Below are positions 8,166 through 15,072 of a DNA stretch of 64,000 nucleotides, piece by piece. Numbering within the stretch: position 1 is the stretch's first letter; every line of letters begins with the position of its first letter. Location of the stretch: NCBI GenBank assembly GCA_023443455.1, contig JAEZUE010000070.1, forward strand, positions 21,026 through 85,025, read 5' to 3'. Made by a program: the position numbers and the translations under genes. Source of the DNA: Verrucomicrobiota bacterium. Its GTDB lineage: Bacteria; Verrucomicrobiota; Verrucomicrobiia; Opitutales; Opitutaceae. Under the pieces are notes generated by a model, which saw only the letters and a list, made by a program, of their open reading frames with translations, was not told the DNA's origin and did not search any database.

Positions 8166-8231
8166 GTAGCTGGATCGCGAAGCGATTCAGTCCAAGGGCG
8201 CGGCGGCTGAACGACTTCGTCGTCCAGCTAC
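8166..8231. repeat. Paired palindrome E (nuoG-nuoH spacer)
   Basis: Arms beginning GTAGCTGG lie on opposite strands. The two arms differ at about six positions, yet each keeps a perfect inner hairpin: ATCGC-GAA-GCGAT on the left and ACGAC-TTC-GTCGT on the right. Compared with palindrome D, the stem bases have changed in compensating pairs while the triloop stayed GAA/TTC. Exactly 28 bases (four weak heptads, 8138-8165) separate it from a point 3 bases upstream of the nuoH start. Confidence 0.85.
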
Positions 8232-8260
8232 CACGGAGGCTTGGTTTCGCGAAATGCATC

Positions 8261-9973
8261 TCAGGCGTTGGCGGTCTTGGCCGCGGGTTGGAAGTGGAGC
8301 GTCGCGCCCTCGACGTAGGGTTCCTTCGCCCACGGCGAGCCGTCGATAAGTCGGCCGGTCGCGGGGATCGTCGACCACGTGATACCGGCGAGCGCGGGAA
8401 TGTCCTTCGCCATCTCGGACCAGACAGCGTCGACATCGGCGGAGGCGACCGGAGTGCCGGCCACACCGGCGATGAGGCGGCGGAGGATCGCGAGATCGTC
8501 GAGCGCCTGCGCGGGGCCGGGAACGGCCGCGGCAAACTTCTGCACGCGGAACTGCTGGTTAATGAACGAACCGCGTTTCTCGAAGACCGTGAGCGACGGC
8601 AGCACCACCTTGGCGGCGTCGGTCGTGGCGGACTTCTGCGTGCCGACGGAGACGATCGAGATCTTCGCCATCTGCTCCTTCGTGAGACCGCCCGCGACAA
8701 GGTCCTCGTCGAAGGTGATCACGGCCTTGATCGCACCGTGGTCGATCGCGGCGGCGAGCTCGTAGAGTTCGGTCGGCGGATACGCCTTGATCAGCCCGGT
8801 GACGAGCGCGCCGCGCACGTTCGGGTTGCGGTCGGCGGAAAGCAGTAGGCCGTCGCCCTCCCCCACCCGGCCGAGGATGTCGGCCGGCACGGTGCCGAGC
8901 GCCAGATCGAGCTGGCGGGTGAGATACTGCTCCTCGACCGACTGGCGGCCGGAGCCGACGATCGCGACGACCGAGCGCTGCGTCTTGAGCAGATCGATCG
9001 CGGCGGCGATGGCGTCGTCTATCGAGACGGCCTGACCGTTGACGGTCGGCTGGGTGAGGCGCGTCTCGGCGGCGACCTGCTTGTAGAGCAGGCGGCCGGA
9101 GTCGGTCATCCAGGTGTCGTTGACCTCGTCGTTGCGGCGCGGGGTGATGCGGTAGATCACGCCCTCGCGCGCCCAGATGTCAGTGTTCGCGCCAACGCTG
9201 GACTCGGTGTCGATACTCGGCGTGGTCTTGAGGAACCACACGCGCATCTTGAAACGGAAATCGGTGCTCGTGAGCGCGCCGACCGGGCAGATGTCGACGG
9301 TGTTGAGCGAGTAGTTGTGGTTCAACTCCCGGCCGGGGTAGCAGGTCAGCGTGGAGTAGCTGCCGCGGTCGACGAAGCCGAGCACGTCCTCCTTCGCGAC
9401 GTCGCGGGTGAAACGGATACAACGCGAGCAGAGGATGCAGCGCTCGTCGTCGAGGGTGACGCGCGGGCCGAGCTCGGTGCGCTTCGGCTTCACGTTCTTC
9501 TGCTCGATGAAGCGCGAGGTGCCGCGTCCGTAGTCGGCGGCCTGCTCCTGGAGTTTGCACTCGCCGGCCTGGTCACAGATCGGGCAGTCCAGCGGGTGAT
9601 TGACCAGCAGGAACTCCATGACGCCCTGGCGCGCCTCTTTGATCTGCGGCGTGGTCGTGCGGATATGGAGACCGGGGGTGGCGTTGGTGAAGCAGGCGAT
9701 CTGCGGCTTGGGCAGCCAGTTGACCCGCTGCTTGCCGGTGGTCGCGTCCATCACCGGCTGCTTGGTGGCCGGATCGAAGGCGGGCACGCCCATCTCGACC
9801 AGACACATGCGACAGTTGCCCGAGACGGGCAGCTTCGGGTGGTAGCAGAAATGCGGGACTTCGATGCCGAGCAGCGCCGCGGCCTCGATCATGTTGGTGC
9901 CCTTCGGCACCGCGATGTCGCGGCCGTCGATGTTGACGGTGACAAGGTCGGGTTTGGTCGGTGTCTGGCTCAC
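8261..9973 (-). CDS. nuoG: NADH-quinone oxidoreductase subunit G
   Basis: This is an iron-sulfur subunit of the complex I peripheral arm. With the GTG start at 9973 (VSQTPTKPDLVTVNIDGR) it has 570 residues. The N-terminal [2Fe-2S] ferredoxin domain, the HPLDCPICDQAGECKLQ segment and CILCSRCIRFTRDV cluster ligands are visible. The molybdopterin-oxidoreductase-like C-terminal part is short: the enzyme is about 570 residues against about 900 in Escherichia coli. A GTG further upstream at 10015 is possible, but it would run through palindrome F and the heptads that end exactly at 9974, so 9973 is preferred. Confidence 0.93.
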   Translation of the reverse strand: MSQTPTKPDLVTVNIDGRDIAVPKGTNMIEAAALLGIEVPHFCYHPKLPVSGNCRMCLVEMGVPAFDPATKQPVMDATTGKQRVNWLPKPQIACFTNATPGLHIRTTTPQIKEARQGVMEFLLVNHPLDCPICDQAGECKLQEQAADYGRGTSRFIEQKNVKPKRTELGPRVTLDDERCILCSRCIRFTRDVAKEDVLGFVDRGSYSTLTCYPGRELNHNYSLNTVDICPVGALTSTDFRFKMRVWFLKTTPSIDTESSVGANTDIWAREGVIYRITPRRNDEVNDTWMTDSGRLLYKQVAAETRLTQPTVNGQAVSIDDAIAAAIDLLKTQRSVVAIVGSGRQSVEEQYLTRQLDLALGTVPADILGRVGEGDGLLLSADRNPNVRGALVTGLIKAYPPTELYELAAAIDHGAIKAVITFDEDLVAGGLTKEQMAKISIVSVGTQKSATTDAAKVVLPSLTVFEKRGSFINQQFRVQKFAAAVPGPAQALDDLAILRRLIAGVAGTPVASADVDAVWSEMAKDIPALAGITWSTIPATGRLIDGSPWAKEPYVEGATLHFQPAAKTANA

Positions 9974-10001
9974 GCGGGAAAAGGAAGGATGAGAAGTGGA
10001 A
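9974..10001. repeat. Heptad array abutting nuoG start
   Basis: Exactly four 7-base units (GCGGGAA, AAGGAAG, GATGAGA, AGTGGAA) fill the space between the nuoG GTG start codon and palindrome F. This fit is the main reason for choosing the GTG at 9973 as the start. Confidence 0.7.
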
Positions 10002-10084
10002 CCACTAACTGTCACTAACCAGCACTAACGGCAGAAGAGAATATCGGCGCGCGGTGGTTAGCGTTCATTAGTGTGCGTTAGTGG
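10002..10084. repeat. Inverted repeat F with 10-base CACTAAC units
   Basis: The left arm (10002-10029) holds three CACTAAC units at 10-base spacing. The right arm (10057-10084) holds three GTTAGTG-like units in the opposite orientation. The arms are 28 bases each with about seven mismatches and enclose about 27 bases. It lies between the small membrane ORF and nuoG. It is unrelated in sequence to families A/D/E and B/C but takes the same place in the spacer. Confidence 0.8.
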
Positions 10085-10103
10085 TTTCTGAAAGTCGTCG
10101 AGT

Positions 10104-10463
10104 TCAGAGCACGCCCTTGCGCTTGAGCAGTTCGTGGAGATCGGGGGCCTTCATTTGGATGAGTTCGGCGAGCGCCTTGACGCGACGAGATTGGATCTGG
10201 ATCGCGGTCAGGGAGGTACCCAGAACAAAAAAAGCCGGACCAATCAGCATCCCGAACCGGTGGACCGCATTGAGATCTCTGAACAAAGTCAGCGTTATGC
10301 CAAGCATCAGGCACATGCCGACCAGCATTAGGACAAACTGCGTCACGACTGGGTATTTGGACTTCCGGCACCGCTTGATCAACTCCGCCTCCCGGTCGTC
10401 CAGCTGCCACTGTTCAAGCTGTTCAGCTTTCACGTCGGCAAGAATCTGGTGGGCGGTGCTCAT
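10104..10463 (-). CDS. Hypothetical two-helix membrane protein inside the nuo operon
   Basis: I do not recognise this 119-residue protein. It has a charged N-terminal part (MSTAHQILADVKAEQLEQWQ), two hydrophobic helices at about residues 40-60 and 70-90 (FVLMLVGMCLMLGITLTLF, GMLIGPAFFVLGTSLTAI), and a basic, amphipathic C-terminal tail. It sits in the same orientation as its neighbours, 32 bases after nuoF, and is separated from nuoG by palindrome F. It is not a known complex I subunit in sequence or position. Its place between nuoF and nuoG suggests a late insertion or a lineage-specific accessory membrane protein. Confidence 0.65.
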   Translation of the reverse strand: MSTAHQILADVKAEQLEQWQLDDREAELIKRCRKSKYPVVTQFVLMLVGMCLMLGITLTLFRDLNAVHRFGMLIGPAFFVLGTSLTAIQIQSRRVKALAELIQMKAPDLHELLKRKGVL

Positions 10464-10495
10464 GGTGGTTGCGGTATAGGGCGAAAGCGCGGCGC

Positions 10496-11845
10496 TCAGA
10501 TCAGCGTCGGGGCGAGATTGTGGCGGTTCTGCTTCGCGGCGGGGTAGGATTTGAACTCGTCGCCGAATTTCTGGATGAAGCTCTGGACCGGCCACGAACA
10601 CGCCTCCCCCATCGGGCAAACGGTGCGACCGGGAATCTGGTCGGCCACCGACTTGAGCAACGCACCGTCCTCGGCGCGGGCATCGCCGTGCACCATGCGG
10701 TGCGTGATCTTGCGCATCCACGCGGAACCTTCGCGGCAGGGCGTGCACTGACCGCAGCTCTCGTGGGCGTAGAAGGCGTTCAGATTGGCGAGGGCTTCGA
10801 CAACATTGACGGTGTCGTCCATCACGATGACGCCGCCGGAGCCGCCCATCGTGCCGCACGCGGCGAACGAATCGAAGTCGAGCGGGATGTCCTCGACGCC
10901 CCATTCCACCGTGGTGCCGTCCTTCTGCTTGATCGTGAACTTCTCGCCCCAGCGCAGGACCTTCGACGAGGAGCCGCCGGGGATGATCGCCTGGAACGTG
11001 CGGCCGGGGCGCGGACCGCCACAGATGTCATTGAGCAGCTGGCCGAGGGTGACCTTGCCTGACTCGAACTCGAAATAACCAGGACGCTGCACCTGGCCGG
11101 AGACGCCGATCAGGCGGGTGCCGGAATTGTTGGGCGTGCCGATCTTCGCGTAGGCCTCGCCGCCCATCTCGACGATGTGGCGCACGTGGCAGAGCGTCTC
11201 CACGTTGTTCACGATCGTCGGGCACTGGTAGAGGCCGAGGACCGCGGGGAAGTACGGGGGCTTGATGCGTGGATACGCGCGTTTGCCCTCGAGCGACTCG
11301 ATCAGGCCGGTCTCCTCGCCGCAGATGTAGGCGCCCGCGCCGCGGTGCACGTAGATCTCGCAGGAGTAGCCGGTGCCGAGGATGTTGGGACCGACGAAGT
11401 TGGCCGCCCGCGCCTCGGCGATGGCTGTCTCAAGAATCTTCGCACCGAGCGGGAACTCGCCGCGGATGTAGATGTAGGCCTGCTTCACGTTGTTCGCGAA
11501 GCTGGAGATCATGATCCCCTCGATGAGCTGGTGCGGATCCTGATGGATGATGTAGCGATCCTTGAAGGTGCCCGGCTCGGACTCGTCGGCGTTGACGATA
11601 AGGTAGATCGGCTTGCCGCTTTTGCGGTCGACCAGCGACCACTTGACACCGCAGGGGAAGCCCGCGCCGCCACGGCCGCGCAGGCCGGACTTCTTCACCT
11701 CGTCGATGAGCTCCTCGGGTTTGCGGGCAACGGCCTTGCGGAGCTGCTCGTAACCGCCGTGCTTGAGGTAGCAGGCGAGATCGGTCGAGTAGCCGGGCTC
11801 GTCGACGTGCCGGAAAATCATGCGGCGTTCGGCGGGATGTGGCAT
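10496..11845 (-). CDS. nuoF: NADH-quinone oxidoreductase subunit F (NADH-binding)
   Basis: This 449-residue subunit oxidises NADH through FMN and passes electrons to the N3 cluster. The glycine-rich FMN/NADH site GLRGRGGAGFPCGVKW, the NADESEPGTFKDR motif and the cluster ligands ESCGQCTPCREG are visible. The frame is open upstream to 11908, but that would overlap nuoE. The ATG at 11845 (MPHPAERRMIF) leaves a spacer filled by heptads and gives normal length. An inner ATG at 11821 is also possible. Confidence 0.95.
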   Translation of the reverse strand: MPHPAERRMIFRHVDEPGYSTDLACYLKHGGYEQLRKAVARKPEELIDEVKKSGLRGRGGAGFPCGVKWSLVDRKSGKPIYLIVNADESEPGTFKDRYIIHQDPHQLIEGIMISSFANNVKQAYIYIRGEFPLGAKILETAIAEARAANFVGPNILGTGYSCEIYVHRGAGAYICGEETGLIESLEGKRAYPRIKPPYFPAVLGLYQCPTIVNNVETLCHVRHIVEMGGEAYAKIGTPNNSGTRLIGVSGQVQRPGYFEFESGKVTLGQLLNDICGGPRPGRTFQAIIPGGSSSKVLRWGEKFTIKQKDGTTVEWGVEDIPLDFDSFAACGTMGGSGGVIVMDDTVNVVEALANLNAFYAHESCGQCTPCREGSAWMRKITHRMVHGDARAEDGALLKSVADQIPGRTVCPMGEACSWPVQSFIQKFGDEFKSYPAAKQNRHNLAPTLI

Positions 11846-11894
11846 GGCGCGGTGCGGAAGTTCGGAAGGAGAAGTTGGAAGTGTGAAGTTGGTC
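11846..11894. repeat. Heptad array abutting nuoF start
   Basis: Seven 7-base units (GGCGCGG, TGCGGAA, GTTCGGA, AGGAGAA, GTTGGAA, GTGTGAA, GTTGGTC) run from the base next to the nuoF ATG almost to the nuoE stop codon. Confidence 0.75.
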
Positions 11895-11904
11895 GCGCGG
11901 CGGC

Positions 11905-12399
11905 TCACTTGCGCTCGGCGGCCTCGGCCTTGATGCGGGCGGCGATCGCCTTGGCCTTGTCGATGTCGACGTTCTCGTGGAGCTCATCGTCGACCATGAC
12001 GACCGGGCCGGAGCCGCAGCTCGCGAGACACTCGACGAACTCGAGGAAGACTTCGCCGTCGGGCGAGGAGTGGCCGGCCTTGCAACCGAACTCCTGCTCG
12101 AGCTGCTGGCAAATCTTGTAGCCGCCGTTGAGCGCGCAGGAGAGCGTGCGGCACATGCGCACGTGGCGACGCCCGACCGGGTGGTGCCGGAACATCGGGT
12201 AGAAGGTGGCGACCTCCTGCACGTTGATCGGCTGGAGCTCGAGCTTGGCGGCGATCCATTCGACCGCCTCGGGGGAGATGTAGCCTTTTTCCTCCTGCAC
12301 GAGGTGCAGGAGCGGCAACGTGGCGCTGCGCTTCGACGGGTAGTGGGTGATCACCTCGTCGATACGGGCCAGGGTCTCGGGTTTCAGTTCAAAACTCAT
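11905..12399 (-). CDS. nuoE: NADH-quinone oxidoreductase subunit E
   Basis: This is a 164-residue thioredoxin-fold subunit of the NADH-oxidising module that binds the [2Fe-2S] cluster N1a. The four ligand cysteines are visible as CRTLSC and ECLASCGSGP, and the family segment VATFYPMFRHHPVGR is present. The frame continues upstream without a stop, so the ATG at 12399 (MSFELKPETLARIDEVI) was chosen because it gives the usual NuoE length and leaves 20 bases after nuoD. It forms a functional pair with nuoF downstream. Confidence 0.95.
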   Translation of the reverse strand: MSFELKPETLARIDEVITHYPSKRSATLPLLHLVQEEKGYISPEAVEWIAAKLELQPINVQEVATFYPMFRHHPVGRRHVRMCRTLSCALNGGYKICQQLEQEFGCKAGHSSPDGEVFLEFVECLASCGSGPVVMVDDELHENVDIDKAKAIAARIKAEAAERK

Positions 12400-12419
12400 C
12401 GCGGAAGTCGTCGAAAGGT

Positions 12420-13640
12420 TCACCGGTCGCACTCGCCCATCACGAAGTCGAAGCTGCCCAGGATGGACACGACGTCGCCGAGCATGGCGCCGACGCAGAC
12501 CTTCGGGAGGATGCTCAGGTTGCAGAAGGAGGGGGAGCGGATCTTCATGCGCCACGGCACGCCGCCGCCCTTGGAGACGATGTAGAAACCGAGCGCGCCC
12601 TTCGGGTTCTCGGCCTCGAAGTAGACTTCGCCGGCCGGAATCTGCGGGCCCTCGGTCACGATCATGAAGTTCTGGATCAGCTCCTCCATGCTGGTGAGGA
12701 CCTTGTCCTTCGCCGGAGCGAGGATCTTCGGCGCGGTGGCGTTGAGCGGGCCGCCCGGGAATTTCGCAATGGCCTGCTTCACGATGCGCACGCTCTGCTT
12801 CATCTCCTCGCCGCGCACAAGATAGCGGTCGTAGCAGTCGCCGGTGGAGCCGACGGGCACGTCGAAATCGTACTGTTCGTAGCCGCAGTAGGGCTTGTCC
12901 TTGCGCAGGTCGAAGGCCACGCCGCTGCCGCGCAGGTTCGGGCCGGTGAGGCCCCACGCGATGGCGTCCTCCTTCGAGATGATGCCAACCCCTTCGGTGC
13001 GGTCGCGCCAGATGCGGTTGCCGGTGAGCATCGCGAGCGACTCGTCGAGGATCGGCAGGAACTGGTCGCAGAAGTCCGATACGCGGTCGAGCCAGCCGTC
13101 GGGGATCTCGCGGGCCACGCCACCGATGCGGGTGAAGCTGTTGGTGAAGCGCGCGCCGGTGAGCTCCTCGAAGAGCGTGTACAACTTCTCCCGCTCCTCG
13201 AAGGTGTACATGAAGATCGTCCACGCGCCGTTATCCATCGCGAACGCGCCGAGGCCGACGAGGTGCGAGGCGATGCGGGCGAGTTCGCACATGACCACGC
13301 GCAGGGCCTGGCCGCGGGCGGGAATCTCGATGCCGGCGAGGCGCTCGACCGCGATGGCGTGGGCCACGTTGTTGGCCAACGGGGCGAGGTAGTCCAACCG
13401 GTCCGTGTAGGGCACGAACTGGTTGTAGGTCATGTTCTCGGCGATCTTCTCGTCGCCGCGATGCAGATACCCGATGACCGGGTCGGCCTTGGTGACGACC
13501 TCGCCGTCGAGCTCGAGGCTGATGCGCAACACGCCGTGCGTGCTCGGATGCGAGGGCCCCAGGTTGATCTCGAGCTTGTCGGACTCGGCGCCTTCGGCGG
13601 CGCGGGCGGCACTATCGGGGAAAGAGAAATCCGTCGGCAT
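12420..13640 (-). CDS. nuoD: NADH-quinone oxidoreductase subunit D
   Basis: This is the 406-residue 49-kDa-type subunit of complex I, related to the large subunit of NiFe hydrogenases and lining the quinone site. The hallmark INLGPSHPSTHGVLR lies near the N terminus, followed by IGYLHRGDEKIAENMTYNQF and the C-terminal ILGSFDFVMGECDR. NuoC and NuoD are separate genes here rather than fused as in Escherichia coli. The ATG at 13640 lies 33 bases after the nuoC stop. Confidence 0.96.
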   Translation of the reverse strand: MPTDFSFPDSAARAAEGAESDKLEINLGPSHPSTHGVLRISLELDGEVVTKADPVIGYLHRGDEKIAENMTYNQFVPYTDRLDYLAPLANNVAHAIAVERLAGIEIPARGQALRVVMCELARIASHLVGLGAFAMDNGAWTIFMYTFEEREKLYTLFEELTGARFTNSFTRIGGVAREIPDGWLDRVSDFCDQFLPILDESLAMLTGNRIWRDRTEGVGIISKEDAIAWGLTGPNLRGSGVAFDLRKDKPYCGYEQYDFDVPVGSTGDCYDRYLVRGEEMKQSVRIVKQAIAKFPGGPLNATAPKILAPAKDKVLTSMEELIQNFMIVTEGPQIPAGEVYFEAENPKGALGFYIVSKGGGVPWRMKIRSPSFCNLSILPKVCVGAMLGDVVSILGSFDFVMGECDR

Positions 13641-13673
13641 GGCGTCGGTAAAGTGGTTCGGGGGCGGCGCGGG

Positions 13674-14303
13674 TCAGTCGGCGGGTTTTTCCTTCTTCTC
13701 GTTCCAAGCCTGGTCGAGGGAACGCGGGCCGCGGCCCGTGGACATCTGCACGCTGCCATCGGGCTGCGCGACAAACGGTCCGCCGGCCATGGGCGCGGGA
13801 ATGACCTTTGTCCCCGAGTACTCGGCGATCTCCTCGTCGGGCAGCTCGGTGGGCAGGCCGGCGAGCGGGAAGTCCTTGCGCAGCGGGTGGTACGGGTAGC
13901 CGTCCCACATGAGGATGCGGCGCAGGTCGGGGTGGTCGGTGAACTTCACGCCCATCAGGTCGAAGCACTCGCGTTCGTGCCAATTCGCTCCGGGCCAAAT
14001 GCCGGTGGCGGTGGGCATCGTGGGCTCCTCGCCGCCGAGACAATCCGAGGCGATGCGGATGTATTCGGCGCGCTCGGTCGAAAGCAGGTGATAGACGGCC
14101 GTGTAGCGCGGCGCGGCGCCCGGGGCCCAGTCGATGGCGGTGAGGTCGACGAGCATGTCGAAACCGCAGCCGTCGCGCAGATGCGTGAGCAACGCGATCA
14201 CCTCGGCGGCCGGGATGTTGAACGCGGGGATGTCGGCGCTGGCACGCGGGGTCAGATTCGGGAAACGCGCGGCGAGCGAGGTGGCGAGATCGGAGGCGGT
14301 CAT
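13674..14303 (-). CDS. nuoC: NADH-quinone oxidoreductase subunit C
   Basis: This is the 209-residue 30-kDa-type subunit of the complex I peripheral arm. The family motif is recognisable in ANWHERECFDLMGVKFTDHP followed by LRRILMWDGYPYHPLRKDFP. There are no cofactor ligands, as expected. The gene starts 13 bases after the nuoB stop. The C-terminal tail after RGPRSLDQAW is lysine- and glutamate-rich and variable in the family. Confidence 0.95.
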   Translation of the reverse strand: MTASDLATSLAARFPNLTPRASADIPAFNIPAAEVIALLTHLRDGCGFDMLVDLTAIDWAPGAAPRYTAVYHLLSTERAEYIRIASDCLGGEEPTMPTATGIWPGANWHERECFDLMGVKFTDHPDLRRILMWDGYPYHPLRKDFPLAGLPTELPDEEIAEYSGTKVIPAPMAGGPFVAQPDGSVQMSTGRGPRSLDQAWNEKKEKPAD

Positions 14304-14316
14304 GGTTGGCCGGAGC

Positions 14317-14844
14317 TCAGCTGAGAATCATGGAGCCGATGGTGGTCTTGCGGGCACCGCGGTCCTGGCGAACCACGTTTTGCATCTTCAGCAGCGCATC
14401 GAGCACGGCCTCGGGGCGCGGCGGGCAACCGCTGATATAGACATCGACCGGCACGATGCGGTCGACGCCCTGCAAGGTCGAATAGGACCGATACATGCCG
14501 CCCGACGACGCGCACGCGCCCATCGCGATCACCCATTTCGGCTCGGCCATCTGCTCGTAGATGCGGCGGGTGTGCACGGCCATCTTGTAGGTCACGGTGC
14601 CGGCCACGATCATGACATCGGACTGTCTGGCGGGGAAGCGCATGACTTCGGCGCCGAAGCGGCTGATATCGAAACGCGACGCACCTGCGGCCATCAATTC
14701 GATGGCACAGCAGGCCAGCCCCATCGGCATCGGCCAGATCGAGTTGGCGCGGATCCAATTGATGACCGCATCAACGCGCGAAACGATGATGCCGCCTTCA
14801 ACTTTGCTGTCGTAGCCGAGGACTTCGCTGTTCGGTGAAACCAT
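14317..14844 (-). CDS. nuoB: NADH-quinone oxidoreductase subunit B
   Basis: This is a 175-residue subunit that binds the terminal [4Fe-4S] cluster N2, which hands electrons to quinone. The ligands are seen in GLACCAIELMA, GACASSGGMY and ISGCPPRPEAVLDAL. Length is normal. It is the first gene of the operon in this window. The 228 bases upstream contain no nuoA, which normally precedes nuoB, so NuoA must be encoded elsewhere or be very different. Confidence 0.96.
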   Translation of the reverse strand: MVSPNSEVLGYDSKVEGGIIVSRVDAVINWIRANSIWPMPMGLACCAIELMAAGASRFDISRFGAEVMRFPARQSDVMIVAGTVTYKMAVHTRRIYEQMAEPKWVIAMGACASSGGMYRSYSTLQGVDRIVPVDVYISGCPPRPEAVLDALLKMQNVVRQDRGARKTTIGSMILS

Positions 14845-14970
14845 TGGTGGACGTCGATTTGCCGGGAGCGGCGCAAGCTAGGTTCGCGCCAGTGGCGCGG
14901 CAAGCTGCATTTGCCCCGAAGTTCCCTCTCAAGTTGCCCCTTTTCAGGCAAGTGGCGCGAATCACCGCGA

Positions 14971-14997
14971 CTAATAGTGCACACGGGCGCGGCGCAA
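14971..14997 (-). promoter_or_regulatory. Candidate nuo operon promoter
   Basis: On the minus strand a TTGCGC box is followed after 15 bases by TGCAC-TATTAG, resembling an extended -10 element. It lies about 130 bases upstream of the nuoB ATG. The spacer is shorter than the ideal 17 bases and only the box similarity supports it, so this is a weak call. Confidence 0.3.
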
Positions 14998-15072
14998 CTC
15001 CTTGCGTGGTCTTCGATCCGACGCCAACCGCGCCACCGCCCCCGAAAACTCGACCGCACGACGGCGCGGCTC

